From: Gammaproteobacteria bacterium | GTDB lineage: Bacteria > Pseudomonadota > Gammaproteobacteria > SZUA-229 | Direction: 5' to 3' | DNA length: 46,683 nucleotides | Assembly: GCA_015488885.1 (NCBI GenBank) | Contig: WFMW01000068.1 | Span: forward strand, 1 to 46,683 | Shown: in pieces, positions 8,354 to 15,048 of the stretch | How positions within the stretch are numbered: the first letter of the stretch is position 1 | Layout of the letters: every line of letters begins with the position of its first letter | The notes under the pieces: generated by a model | Database searches by the model: none | Told to the model about the DNA's origin: nothing | Seen by the model: the letters and a program-made list of their open reading frames with translations, nothing else | Translations under genes and position numbers: made by a program

Positions 8354-8911
8354 ATGAAAAAGAATTATACAGATAAAGATGATAGCGATATTTTCCGCCA
8401 GGCAATGGGGAAGGTGAAGCCCATCAGGGGCAGTAACCGGGTATTACTCAAACCGCCACCCCGGCGGGTGGTACATCAGCCCGAATTACCCCAGAGCACA
8501 GATAATGGCGATTTTTTCTCCGATGCACCCATAAATGAAGACTGCCCCGATATTCTCAGTTTTGCCCGTAGTGGTCTTCAGCACAGCATTTTAAAACGCC
8601 TGCGCCAGGGCAAAATGCCAGTCGAAAACAGCCTGGACTTACACGGCCTAACTGTGCAGCAGGCGCGCACGGCATTAATCCATTTTCTGCGTGATTGCGA
8701 TAACATGGCATACCGTCATGTCATTATTATCCATGGCAAAGGCTATCGCTCAAAAACGAAGCCGGTCATTAAACCAATGCTTAATCGCTGGTTACGCCTT
8801 GCACCCGGCGTACTTGCCTTTCATTCTGCCTTACCGGAAGATGGCGGTAGTGGTGCTTTATATGTAATGTTAAGAAAATCAACGTTAACTCCTGATCGAC
8901 ACAATGAATAA
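8354..8911 (+). CDS. Smr-domain protein (SmrA/YdaL-like putative endonuclease)
   Basis: This 185-residue protein has a basic, Pro-rich N-terminal arm and a C-terminal Smr domain from about residue 93. The Smr signatures are DLHGLTVQQAR (95-105) and HGKG (127-130), then FHSALPEDGGSGALYVMLRKS. The last block resembles SmrA (YdaL) more than SmrB. Smr domains are nucleases; SmrB cleaves mRNA at collided ribosomes in E. coli, while SmrA is less clear. The last eight bases overlap the start of the arginine methyltransferase-like gene, so the two are translated together. Confidence 0.88.
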   Translation: MKKNYTDKDDSDIFRQAMGKVKPIRGSNRVLLKPPPRRVVHQPELPQSTDNGDFFSDAPINEDCPDILSFARSGLQHSILKRLRQGKMPVENSLDLHGLTVQQARTALIHFLRDCDNMAYRHVIIIHGKGYRSKTKPVIKPMLNRWLRLAPGVLAFHSALPEDGGSGALYVMLRKSTLTPDRHNE

Positions 8912-9887
8912 ACTCGCACAAACAGGCTATGAAAACTATTATCAAATGTTGTCAGATAATATTCGTATGCGCGCTTACAAGGCAGCCATATTCAATACCG
9001 TACACAGCGGTGATATTGTTGTCGATTTAGGTGCAGGAACCGGCCTATTAAGTATCTGGGCAATACAGGCCGGCGCTGCAAAGGTGTATGCCATTGAAAA
9101 AACAGATGCTATTGAACTGGCAAAAGAAGTTGCCCGGGTTAACCATTGCGAGGAAAAAATTGAATTTATCCAGCAAAATTCCCTGACAGCAAACCTGCCT
9201 GAAAAAGCCGATGTATTACTCTCAGAAACCTTAGGCAGTTTTGCGATTGATGAAAACACCCTGCTATTCACACAGGATGCCAGAGAACGTTTTTTAAAAA
9301 AAGACGGCAGGCTTATTCCCCAGTCTGTCGAATTATTTATTGCCCCGGTTAATAATGAAACCGTGTATCAGAAACTCAATTTCTGGAAGCATATTCCTGA
9401 TATCGATTTCAGCCCTGCTTTTGAGCTCTTTTCTCACAAGATCATGATCGAAACAATCAAAAAGCGCGATATACTGGCTGCTCCACTTACGTTAGCAAAA
9501 ATAGACCTGAGGGCTATTCATCAGACACAGTTTCACTCCAGAGACTATATACCAATAAACAAACCCGGCATTATTCATGGTATTGCCGGCTGGTTCACCA
9601 CACAACTATCTCCAGGCATTAAAATCAGTACTGCACCTGAGCAGCCGCCCACGCACTGGAAACAGGCATTTTTTCCTTTCAAAGATAAAATAGACGTTAT
9701 TAAAGGTGATATTCTGGACTGGTCGATGACTGTCGGTGGAAAAACTGCTGATAGCGATGACACATTCATTCAGTACGATTACCGGTGCACACAGTTAAAA
9801 AATGAGACCGAAAAAGCTATTGGACGGAATGCCCCCTGCCCATGCGGCAGCGGGAAAAAATACAAGAAATGTTGTTTAATTCAATAA
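8904..9887 (+). CDS. Protein arginine methyltransferase-like protein with C-terminal SEC-C zinc motif
   Basis: This 327-residue class I SAM methyltransferase has the PRMT plan. The N-terminal helix YYQMLSDNIRMRAYKAAI (12-29) resembles the PRMT YxxY/MLxDxxRT region. SAM motif I is VVDLGAGTGLLS (39-50) and the acidic end of strand 2 is E65. The double-E loop is SETLGSFAIDEN, with E108 and E117. A C-terminal beta-barrel carries HGIAGWF (225-231) and the THW loop PPTHWKQAFF (T250-W252). The last 21 residues form a SEC-C motif, NAPCPCGSGKKYKKCC (C312, C314, C323, C324), as in the SecA tail. The double-E and THW loops together are what separate PRMTs from other SAM enzymes such as PrmA. Its substrate is unknown. 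It is coupled to the Smr gene by an 8-base overlap. Confidence 0.8.
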   Translation: MNKLAQTGYENYYQMLSDNIRMRAYKAAIFNTVHSGDIVVDLGAGTGLLSIWAIQAGAAKVYAIEKTDAIELAKEVARVNHCEEKIEFIQQNSLTANLPEKADVLLSETLGSFAIDENTLLFTQDARERFLKKDGRLIPQSVELFIAPVNNETVYQKLNFWKHIPDIDFSPAFELFSHKIMIETIKKRDILAAPLTLAKIDLRAIHQTQFHSRDYIPINKPGIIHGIAGWFTTQLSPGIKISTAPEQPPTHWKQAFFPFKDKIDVIKGDILDWSMTVGGKTADSDDTFIQYDYRCTQLKNETEKAIGRNAPCPCGSGKKYKKCCLIQ

Positions 9888-9978
9888 GTGAAAGCCCCCC
9901 CTAAAACACACACAACACTGATAAAACCGATATATTAATACTTCTACCAGAAACACCTCAGGTTTACTCCACGTTTTC

Positions 9979-10482
9979 TTAATACCTGCCATGCGTTTTG
10001 TATATGTAATTATTCATTTCAATATGACTACGGTTCATATCAAACAGAATATTGTGAACAGTGCGGATAATAGCCCGCATGACTTTGTACATTAAATCCG
10101 GGTCTGCATTAATAAAAAACTCAAAATCGGCACGACTAAGACTGTAGGCAGTACAGCTACCGACAACTTTAAGTCCCGCGCTGTGCGGGTTCCCATCCAG
10201 AAAGCCGAGTTCGCCGACCATGCCACCCTTGCGCAATAAATGCAGCGTAACCAGATCACCTTCAGCAGCTTCCATCACCACTTCTGCCTGCCCGCTGACC
10301 AGAACATACAACGTGTCATCTTTCTGACCCTCTTCAATCAGGTACTGGCCATCACTCAGGCACAAAATAGCAACTTTTTCTGCAAGCGCCTGACATTGCG
10401 ACTCGGATAATTCCAGGCCAAGTGGCGAGTTTGCAATCATCCCTGCGTTAGCAATCAGGTTTTCTTCCTGTTCGGCTATCAT
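9979..10482 (-). CDS. Cyclic nucleotide-binding-fold protein, degenerate phosphate-binding cassette
   Basis: This 167-residue protein is almost only a cNMP-binding (CAP/PKA-like) beta-roll, with no helix-turn-helix. The core reads DGQYLIEEGQKDDTLYVLVSG then GGMVGELGFLDGNPHSAGL. The phosphate-binding cassette normally reads GELALxxxxPRTA. Here the Arg is His (H100), so ordinary cAMP binding is doubtful. The C-terminal helix region (FFINADPDLMYKVMRAIIRTVHNIL) looks like a dimer helix. GAGGA lies eight bases before the ATG. It converges on the methyltransferase gene and is divergent from the DUF2058 gene. The role is unknown; it may be a partner or sensor subunit. Confidence 0.8.
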   Translation of the reverse strand: MIAEQEENLIANAGMIANSPLGLELSESQCQALAEKVAILCLSDGQYLIEEGQKDDTLYVLVSGQAEVVMEAAEGDLVTLHLLRKGGMVGELGFLDGNPHSAGLKVVGSCTAYSLSRADFEFFINADPDLMYKVMRAIIRTVHNILFDMNRSHIEMNNYIYKTHGRY

Positions 10483-10695
10483 TCTGCTGTCCTCATGGTA
10501 ACGGTTTGTATCTCAGGAGTATGGGGAGTATAAACACCTTTACCAACCTTAGTCAAACCAGCGCTTTTTTCAATGTATAGTGAACCACATGGGTATGGTA
10601 AATAAATAGTAACTTTTGCTATATTCTATCCTGAAGTTGCGGATTCAGGTTAAAATAAAGCTGAGAGCTATTTTTTAAGTCTTTGAGAATAAACC
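10483..10695. promoter_or_regulatory. Divergent intergenic region
   Basis: These 213 non-coding bases separate the cNMP-fold gene (minus) and the DUF2058 gene (plus). They must hold both promoters. A/T-rich hexamers such as TATATT and TAAAAT occur near 10618-10655, but I cannot pair a -35 with a -10 convincingly. No hairpin or operator stands out. Confidence 0.25.
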
Positions 10696-11238
10696 ATGAG
10701 CAATGCATTACAGGAACAATTACTTAAGGCTGGCCTGGTCAGCAAACAACAGGTTAAGAAAGTCAATCATGAAAAAACTCGGAACAGGAAACAGCAGCGT
10801 AACCGTAAAACAACCTCCATAGATAAAAATCAGTTACAACGCCAGCAGGCTGCCGCTAAAAAAATAAAGCGTGATCGTGAACTAAACCTGAGAAAAGAAC
10901 AGCAGGCGAAAAATAAGGCAATTTCAGCAGAAATTAATCAGCTTATTAAAACCAGCCTGATTCCTCGAGATGAAAATTGTGAAATTATCTATCACTTTGA
11001 ACATCGAAATAAAGTGCAGCGGATTTATATCAATGAAGATATGCGGCAACAGCTAATACGAGGAAAATTGGGCATTGCTCGCATTGAAGGTCGTTATGAA
11101 CTGGTTCCACTTACTATTGCTGAAAAAATCAAACAACGCAATGAAAAGCGCATTGTTATGATCGACATCAAGGAACCGGCTATTGATGCGGATGACCCTT
11201 ATGCCAGCTATCAGGTTCCCGATGATCTAATGTGGTAA
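10696..11238 (+). CDS. DUF2058 family protein (YaiL-like)
   Basis: This 180-residue protein opens with MSNALQEQLLKAGLVSKQQVKK, the family hallmark. A long, highly basic stretch rich in Lys, Arg and Gln follows (residues 20-75), likely nucleic-acid binding and coiled. The C-terminal part IIYHFEHRNKVQRIYINEDMRQQLIRGKLGIARIEGRYELVP is the conserved globular domain. The family has been called nucleoprotein or polynucleotide-associated, without a defined role. GAGA lies about nine bases upstream of the ATG. It stands alone and converges on the perM-like gene. Confidence 0.85.
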   Translation: MSNALQEQLLKAGLVSKQQVKKVNHEKTRNRKQQRNRKTTSIDKNQLQRQQAAAKKIKRDRELNLRKEQQAKNKAISAEINQLIKTSLIPRDENCEIIYHFEHRNKVQRIYINEDMRQQLIRGKLGIARIEGRYELVPLTIAEKIKQRNEKRIVMIDIKEPAIDADDPYASYQVPDDLMW

Positions 11239-11308
11239 CAGAATACTAAGGAAGCACTGAATAGTTACACTGCACCATACATCCAGTACAACCAGCATTG
11301 CCTTCAGT

Positions 11309-12388
11309 TTAATCAGATTCAATCAGAGCAGCCACAGGTTCCTTAATGGTCGGCCAGGCATTAATGACTGCCTGCACCAGTGTCGCTAACGGAATAGCAA
11401 AGAACACACCCCATACTCCCCAGAGACCACCAAAGAACAAAACGGCAATAATAATGGCAGCAGGATGCATATTAACCACTTCTGAGAATAATAATGGCAC
11501 CAGTATATTCCCATCCATAAACTGAACCACCAGATAAGCAATCATCAGATACATAAAATCGCTGCTTGCTCCCCATTGCACCCAGGCAATTATGGTAACA
11601 GGAATAGTGACTGCCACTGCCCCCACATAGGGAATAATGACCGACAAACCAACAAACAGGCTTAGGGTTGCTGCATAATTCAGTCCCATCACCTTCAGTG
11701 GAATAAAAGTTGCAAGACCTACAATAACAATTTCAAGTAATTTTCCACGAATATAATTACCCATTTTTATATCAACATCTTCCCATACCTGATAAGCCAG
11801 ACCATTTTTTTCAGGTAGAAAACGACGTAACCAGTTAAGAATTTCAGTTTTATCCTTAAGCAGGAAAAATACCAGTAAGGGCACCACCACCAGATACACC
11901 ATCACCGTAAAAATATCCACAGCAGAAGATAATGATATGGTCACCAGTTTCTGCCCAACACCGACAATTTCTGACGTAAAACTGCCAAACATGGTTTTAA
12001 TTTCTTTATCTGCAAACAGCACAGGGTAGTGTTCTGGAATGCTTAATAGAAGCTGCTGAATTTTTTGCAGCATGCCGGGGAACTCTTTAACCAGCTGAGT
12101 TAACTGGCTAATAACTAACGGTATCAAACCAATTAATATAAATACCAGCGAGGTAATAAATAAAAAATAACTGCTTAAAAAAGCGACACAGCGTGGCACA
12201 CCCAGTTGCTGTAAACGCCTGACCAGACCTTCCAGTATATAAGCAATAATCACCCCGGCCAGCACCGGGGTAAGAATTTTCCCCCAGAACAGAACCAGCA
12301 AAAAACCTAGAATCAGAAATACCGCCAGGATAATTACCTGAGGGTCGGAAAAATGCTGCTCAAACCATTTTTTTATCAACTTGATCAC
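11309..12388 (-). CDS. AI-2E family transporter / PerM-like permease
   Basis: This 359-residue integral membrane protein has about eight hydrophobic segments. It starts with paired helices (VIILAVFLILGFLLVLFWG and TPVLAGVIIAYILEGLV). It then has a long amphipathic region (VKEFPGMLQKIQQLLLSIPEHYP), and family blocks VPLLVFFLLKDK, YIRGKLLEIVIVG, IPYVGAVAVTIPV and GGLWGVWGVFFAIPLATLVQAV. The family ranges from E. coli PerM and TqsA to Na+/H+ exchange, so the substrate cannot be given. Its ATG overlaps the upstream small gene by four bases, indicating translational coupling. Confidence 0.88.
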   Translation of the reverse strand: MIKLIKKWFEQHFSDPQVIILAVFLILGFLLVLFWGKILTPVLAGVIIAYILEGLVRRLQQLGVPRCVAFLSSYFLFITSLVFILIGLIPLVISQLTQLVKEFPGMLQKIQQLLLSIPEHYPVLFADKEIKTMFGSFTSEIVGVGQKLVTISLSSAVDIFTVMVYLVVVPLLVFFLLKDKTEILNWLRRFLPEKNGLAYQVWEDVDIKMGNYIRGKLLEIVIVGLATFIPLKVMGLNYAATLSLFVGLSVIIPYVGAVAVTIPVTIIAWVQWGASSDFMYLMIAYLVVQFMDGNILVPLLFSEVVNMHPAAIIIAVLFFGGLWGVWGVFFAIPLATLVQAVINAWPTIKEPVAALIESD

Positions 12389-12747
12389 GTATTTTCCTGT
12401 AATAAATCCTGATAGGCTTTAGCAAACAGTTTTTCCATATCATCAATCACTTCAACAGCATCACGTCCACTTACCATATGCTCGGTCATTAAAGATGATG
12501 CATCAGAAAAAACCGTCATACTGCCAATCATCGGATAAGTCACTTTCAGCCGCTTTATTGCACCTACAACCGTTTCCTGTTCAGGACGGGGAATAGCCTC
12601 CGGCTGTCCAATTTCTTTTGTTACCAGATCACCGAGAGAAGTCAGATACTCGGCAAAATCAAATAATGAATTCTGTCTCTCAGTATCCAGTGTTTCATAG
12701 AGTTCCACCAGTTTTGCAGAGGTTCTGTTTTTTTTACGCATAGGCAT
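12385..12747 (-). CDS. Conserved-looking protein of unknown function, coupled to the PerM-like gene
   Basis: This is a soluble protein of about 120 residues starting MPMRKKNRTSAKLVELYETLDTE. The reading frame is open up to 12882, but that part overlaps the LysR gene, so the ATG at 12747 or the one at 12741 is preferred. It lies 13 bases after the LysR stop. The N-terminal half (LVELYETLDTERQNSLFDFAEYLTSL) resembles small alpha-helical regulators of the type found in antitoxin-like proteins, but I recognise no family with confidence. It has no signal peptide or membrane segment. It lies between a LysR regulator and a transporter, with a 4-base overlap to the transporter. Confidence 0.65.
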   Translation of the reverse strand: MPMRKKNRTSAKLVELYETLDTERQNSLFDFAEYLTSLGDLVTKEIGQPEAIPRPEQETVVGAIKRLKVTYPMIGSMTVFSDASSLMTEHMVSGRDAVEVIDDMEKLFAKAYQDLLQENT

Positions 12748-12760
12748 TAACTCGGATATT

Positions 12761-13657
12761 TTAAGGTATTTTTTTACAAAAATTTTGTGCAAAACGCAGG
12801 AATTCGTCAGCAGCACGGGATTTAAATTTATAACGTTGTCGCACAAAAGAAAAAGGTCGATCCAGCGTGGGTGACAGTTCAACGGCAGCTAGCGTTCCCA
12901 GTTTTAACTCTTTTTCTATACTGGCTTTAGACACGATAGATATACCCATACCTGCCTCCACCGCACCTTTAATCGCCTCCGGGCTACTGAGTTCAAAGCA
13001 GACATTCAGCCTGCTTTCGGGGCTTAGTTCATGAATATAATTAATAATCGCCTCCTGCGTGCCAGAACCACTTTCACGACAGATAAACGGGTGTGAAATA
13101 ATATCTTTCACCTGCACTGTTCTTTCTCTGGCAAGCACATGTGAGTTAGGCATAATCACTACTAACTGATCAACCCGGCATTGCTCTACAATTAAATTTT
13201 TATTATTCACCGAACCTTCAACAATACCAAGATCCACCACGTTGTTTTCAACCATGGCAACAATATCTTCAGTATTGGATTCTTTTAAGCTGATTCTTAT
13301 ATCAGAATATTTTAGTTTAAACTCACCTATCAATAATGGCAGCATATATTCGGCAATAGTTGTACTGGCACCAAGTATTACACCACCACTCACATCACCG
13401 GTCATTTCTGTGATGCTACGATGCATATCGTCATAAATTTTTAAAATCCGATCAGCATAAATATAAACCTGTTTGCCAGTATCGGTAAGAGTCACTTTAT
13501 TATGAGTACGATCAAACAGGCGGGTATTAAACTGTTCTTCAAGCTGGCGAATCTGGAATGTCACCGCTGGCTGAGTCATATGCAGTTGTTCTCCCGCTCT
13601 GGTGAAATTTAATACCCTGGCAACAGTATGAAATATTTTTAAGCGTCGGTCAGCCAT
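12761..13657 (-). CDS. LysR-type transcriptional regulator (CysL/CbbR-like)
   Basis: This 298-residue regulator has an N-terminal winged helix-turn-helix (FHTVARVLNFTRAGEQLHMTQPAVTFQIRQLEEQFNTRLFDR, split here by sense and not by gaps). A substrate-binding domain covers about 90-295. VSGGVILGASTTIAEYMLPLLIGEF and SGSGTQEAIINYIHELSP resemble the CysL/CbbR branch, which controls sulfur or CO2-fixation genes. The target cannot be read from the neighbours, because no cys or cbb gene is in the window. It heads a three-gene unit with the small unknown gene and the PerM-like transporter. A 12-bp tandem repeat lies directly upstream. Confidence 0.9.
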   Translation of the reverse strand: MADRRLKIFHTVARVLNFTRAGEQLHMTQPAVTFQIRQLEEQFNTRLFDRTHNKVTLTDTGKQVYIYADRILKIYDDMHRSITEMTGDVSGGVILGASTTIAEYMLPLLIGEFKLKYSDIRISLKESNTEDIVAMVENNVVDLGIVEGSVNNKNLIVEQCRVDQLVVIMPNSHVLARERTVQVKDIISHPFICRESGSGTQEAIINYIHELSPESRLNVCFELSSPEAIKGAVEAGMGISIVSKASIEKELKLGTLAAVELSPTLDRPFSFVRQRYKFKSRAADEFLRFAQNFCKKIP

Positions 13658-13893
13658 AATCAGTATCCGTATCAGTATCCATATTTATACACAGGCATAT
13701 AATACCCATTGTTTTTTTAAGCTATAATCCTGTTATTTCAATCATTGCTATTCGTGAATGTATCGTGCAAAAAATCTTTTAACATCTATCGGCATTATAC
13801 TACGATAATGAATAAAGCTTGAGTGCTTTACTGAATAAGTGCCTATAGGGTACCTCTATTAACGTTGTACCAGAAAAAGGTTAAAACATCCCC
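13658..13893. promoter_or_regulatory. Divergent region LysR gene / DUF4124 gene, with a 12-bp tandem repeat
   Basis: ATCAGTATCC is repeated with a 12-base period at 13659-13670 and 13671-13682, directly before the LysR start codon. A TATAAT lies at 13723-13728 on the plus strand, 166 bases before the DUF4124 gene. LysR regulators often bind such divergent regions. No T-N11-A motif could be chosen with confidence. The region has no coding capacity. Confidence 0.35.
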
Positions 13894-14391
13894 ATGCTGA
13901 AAAACATATATCACTTATTTGTCAAAATAATTCAATGGGTGATTCCACAGGGTGTAGTTATGCTGTTACTGATTGCAAACCTACCCTGCCAGGCAGCCAT
14001 TTATAAATGGTCAGACCAGCAGGGTCAGGTGCATTATAGTTCCCAGCCAGCGCCTGCGGGTTATCAGACAACAAAAATAATAATTCGCCACAATACCACA
14101 ACCAGACCCGGTATATCCAAAGAGGAACTGGATATACGAGCCATTAACCGGCGTGAAACTGAGTTAAAAAATAAAAAACGCCCACCAGCAACCCAACAGA
14201 TAAAGAAAAAAATACCCGCCAGTGTCAGGCATCGTCTATGTCGGCAAGCAAGGACCAACCTCGACATCATACAGTCACGTGGCCGTATGCGGGAAATTAA
14301 TGCCCGAGGGGAACATGTTTACCTTAGCGAAAAACAGCGCCAGCAACGCATTGACACCGTAAAAAAGAGACAACGTAAATATTGTCGTTAA
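13894..14391 (+). CDS. DUF4124-domain exported protein
   Basis: This 165-residue protein has a hydrophobic N-terminal signal (VVMLLLIANLPCQAA; cleavage likely after PCQA). A DUF4124 domain follows (IYKWSDQQGQVHYSSQPAPAGYQT), a small beta domain common in gammaproteobacterial exported proteins. The rest is very basic and rich in Gln and Arg, ending KKRQRKYCR, with two Cys that could pair. The start could also be the internal Met at residue 23, which would shorten the signal peptide. Function unknown; probably periplasmic or envelope-bound. The tautomerase gene follows after 27 bases. Confidence 0.8.
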   Translation: MLKNIYHLFVKIIQWVIPQGVVMLLLIANLPCQAAIYKWSDQQGQVHYSSQPAPAGYQTTKIIIRHNTTTRPGISKEELDIRAINRRETELKNKKRPPATQQIKKKIPASVRHRLCRQARTNLDIIQSRGRMREINARGEHVYLSEKQRQQRIDTVKKRQRKYCR

Positions 14392-14418
14392 CCTGACACT
14401 GATAACAGGAGAACCATT

Positions 14419-14787
14419 ATGCCTTTATTAACCATTTGTACCAATACTGATATTGACCATGCTGACACTTTCACACTGGAAGCCTCAGCATTTACAGCCA
14501 GTCTGCTGGCCAAACCGGAAAGTTATGTCATGGTTAAAATAGAAACCGCACGCACAATGAGTTTTGCCGGCAGTTTTAAAGCCGCTGCCCATTTACAACT
14601 GAAAAGTCTGGGGCTGGCCGAAACCGAGACTGAGCGCCTGTCCGCTGCCCTGTGTCAATTTATTGAAGACAGGCTGAGTATTCCTGCCGCCCGCATCTAT
14701 ATTGAATTTGCCAGTCCCGAACGCAGTATGTGGGGCTGGGATAATCACACATTTGGCCAGGAGTCTGTCGGACTTAACCAATCGTAG
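14419..14787 (+). CDS. MIF-like tautomerase family protein, C-terminus altered by a repeat element
   Basis: This 122-residue protein resembles macrophage migration inhibitory factor along its length. It has the catalytic Pro after the initiator Met (MPLLTICTNTDI), KPESYVMVKIE, MSFAGS, the helix AAALCQFIEDRLSIPAARIYIEF, and the terminal WGWDNHTFG, where MIF ends GWNNSTFA. Keto-enol tautomerase activity is expected; the natural substrate is unknown. AGGAGA lies seven to eight bases before the ATG. MIF normally ends just after STFA. Here about nine extra residues (QESVGLNQS) and the stop codon come from the inverted-repeat element that begins at 14759. Confidence 0.88.
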   Translation: MPLLTICTNTDIDHADTFTLEASAFTASLLAKPESYVMVKIETARTMSFAGSFKAAAHLQLKSLGLAETETERLSAALCQFIEDRLSIPAARIYIEFASPERSMWGWDNHTFGQESVGLNQS

Positions 14788-14963
14788 CGAGGGAAAGCCG
14801 ATTTGAGGCAGATTTTTCGTTATTTTGAGGCGAGTAGTGCTACATGGATGTAGCGGTTACGAACCTAAGGATGGAATAGTACGACTATTTAACGAAAAAT
14901 AACGGGAAACATGGCCAAATCCGGCTTTTACGCAGTAGGTTGTGTTAAGTCCGACAGACTCCT
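14759..14963. repeat. Inverted-repeat (MITE-like) element, copy B, complete
   Basis: This 205-base element is bounded by a perfect 20-bp inverted repeat: AGGAGTCTGTCGGACTTAAC at 14759-14778 and its complement at 14944-14963. The interior also folds on itself. 14794-14804 (AAAGCCGATTT) pairs with 14917-14928, and an A/T-rich arm near 14809-14826 pairs with about 14894-14911. A short apical hairpin, GCTACATGGATGTAGC, lies at 14839-14854. It has no coding capacity. It is homologous to the element at 1-150 but has about 40 extra apical bases. The left end lies inside the tautomerase gene. Confidence 0.85.
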
Positions 14964-15048
14964 AGTATGGAAACGCTATAAGTATGGCATAACATCTCGA
15001 ATAGGTTAAAATGCGCGCCACTTTACTGTTTTAGCGACGAACCGTTTC

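Noticed and set aside
8904-9887. Ribosomal protein L11 methyltransferase (PrmA)
   Set aside because: The protein has the PRMT double-E and THW loops and lacks the PrmA N-terminal domain.
11239-11308. Shared terminator between the DUF2058 and PerM-like genes
   Set aside because: AAGGAAGCACTGA and GCATTGCCTTCAG look loosely symmetric, but the pairing is broken and no T-tract follows.
12748-12882. Upstream extension of the small gene before the PerM-like gene
   Set aside because: It overlaps the LysR gene in another frame; its Cys/Leu-rich sequence looks like a frame shadow and better starts exist at 12747 or 12741.
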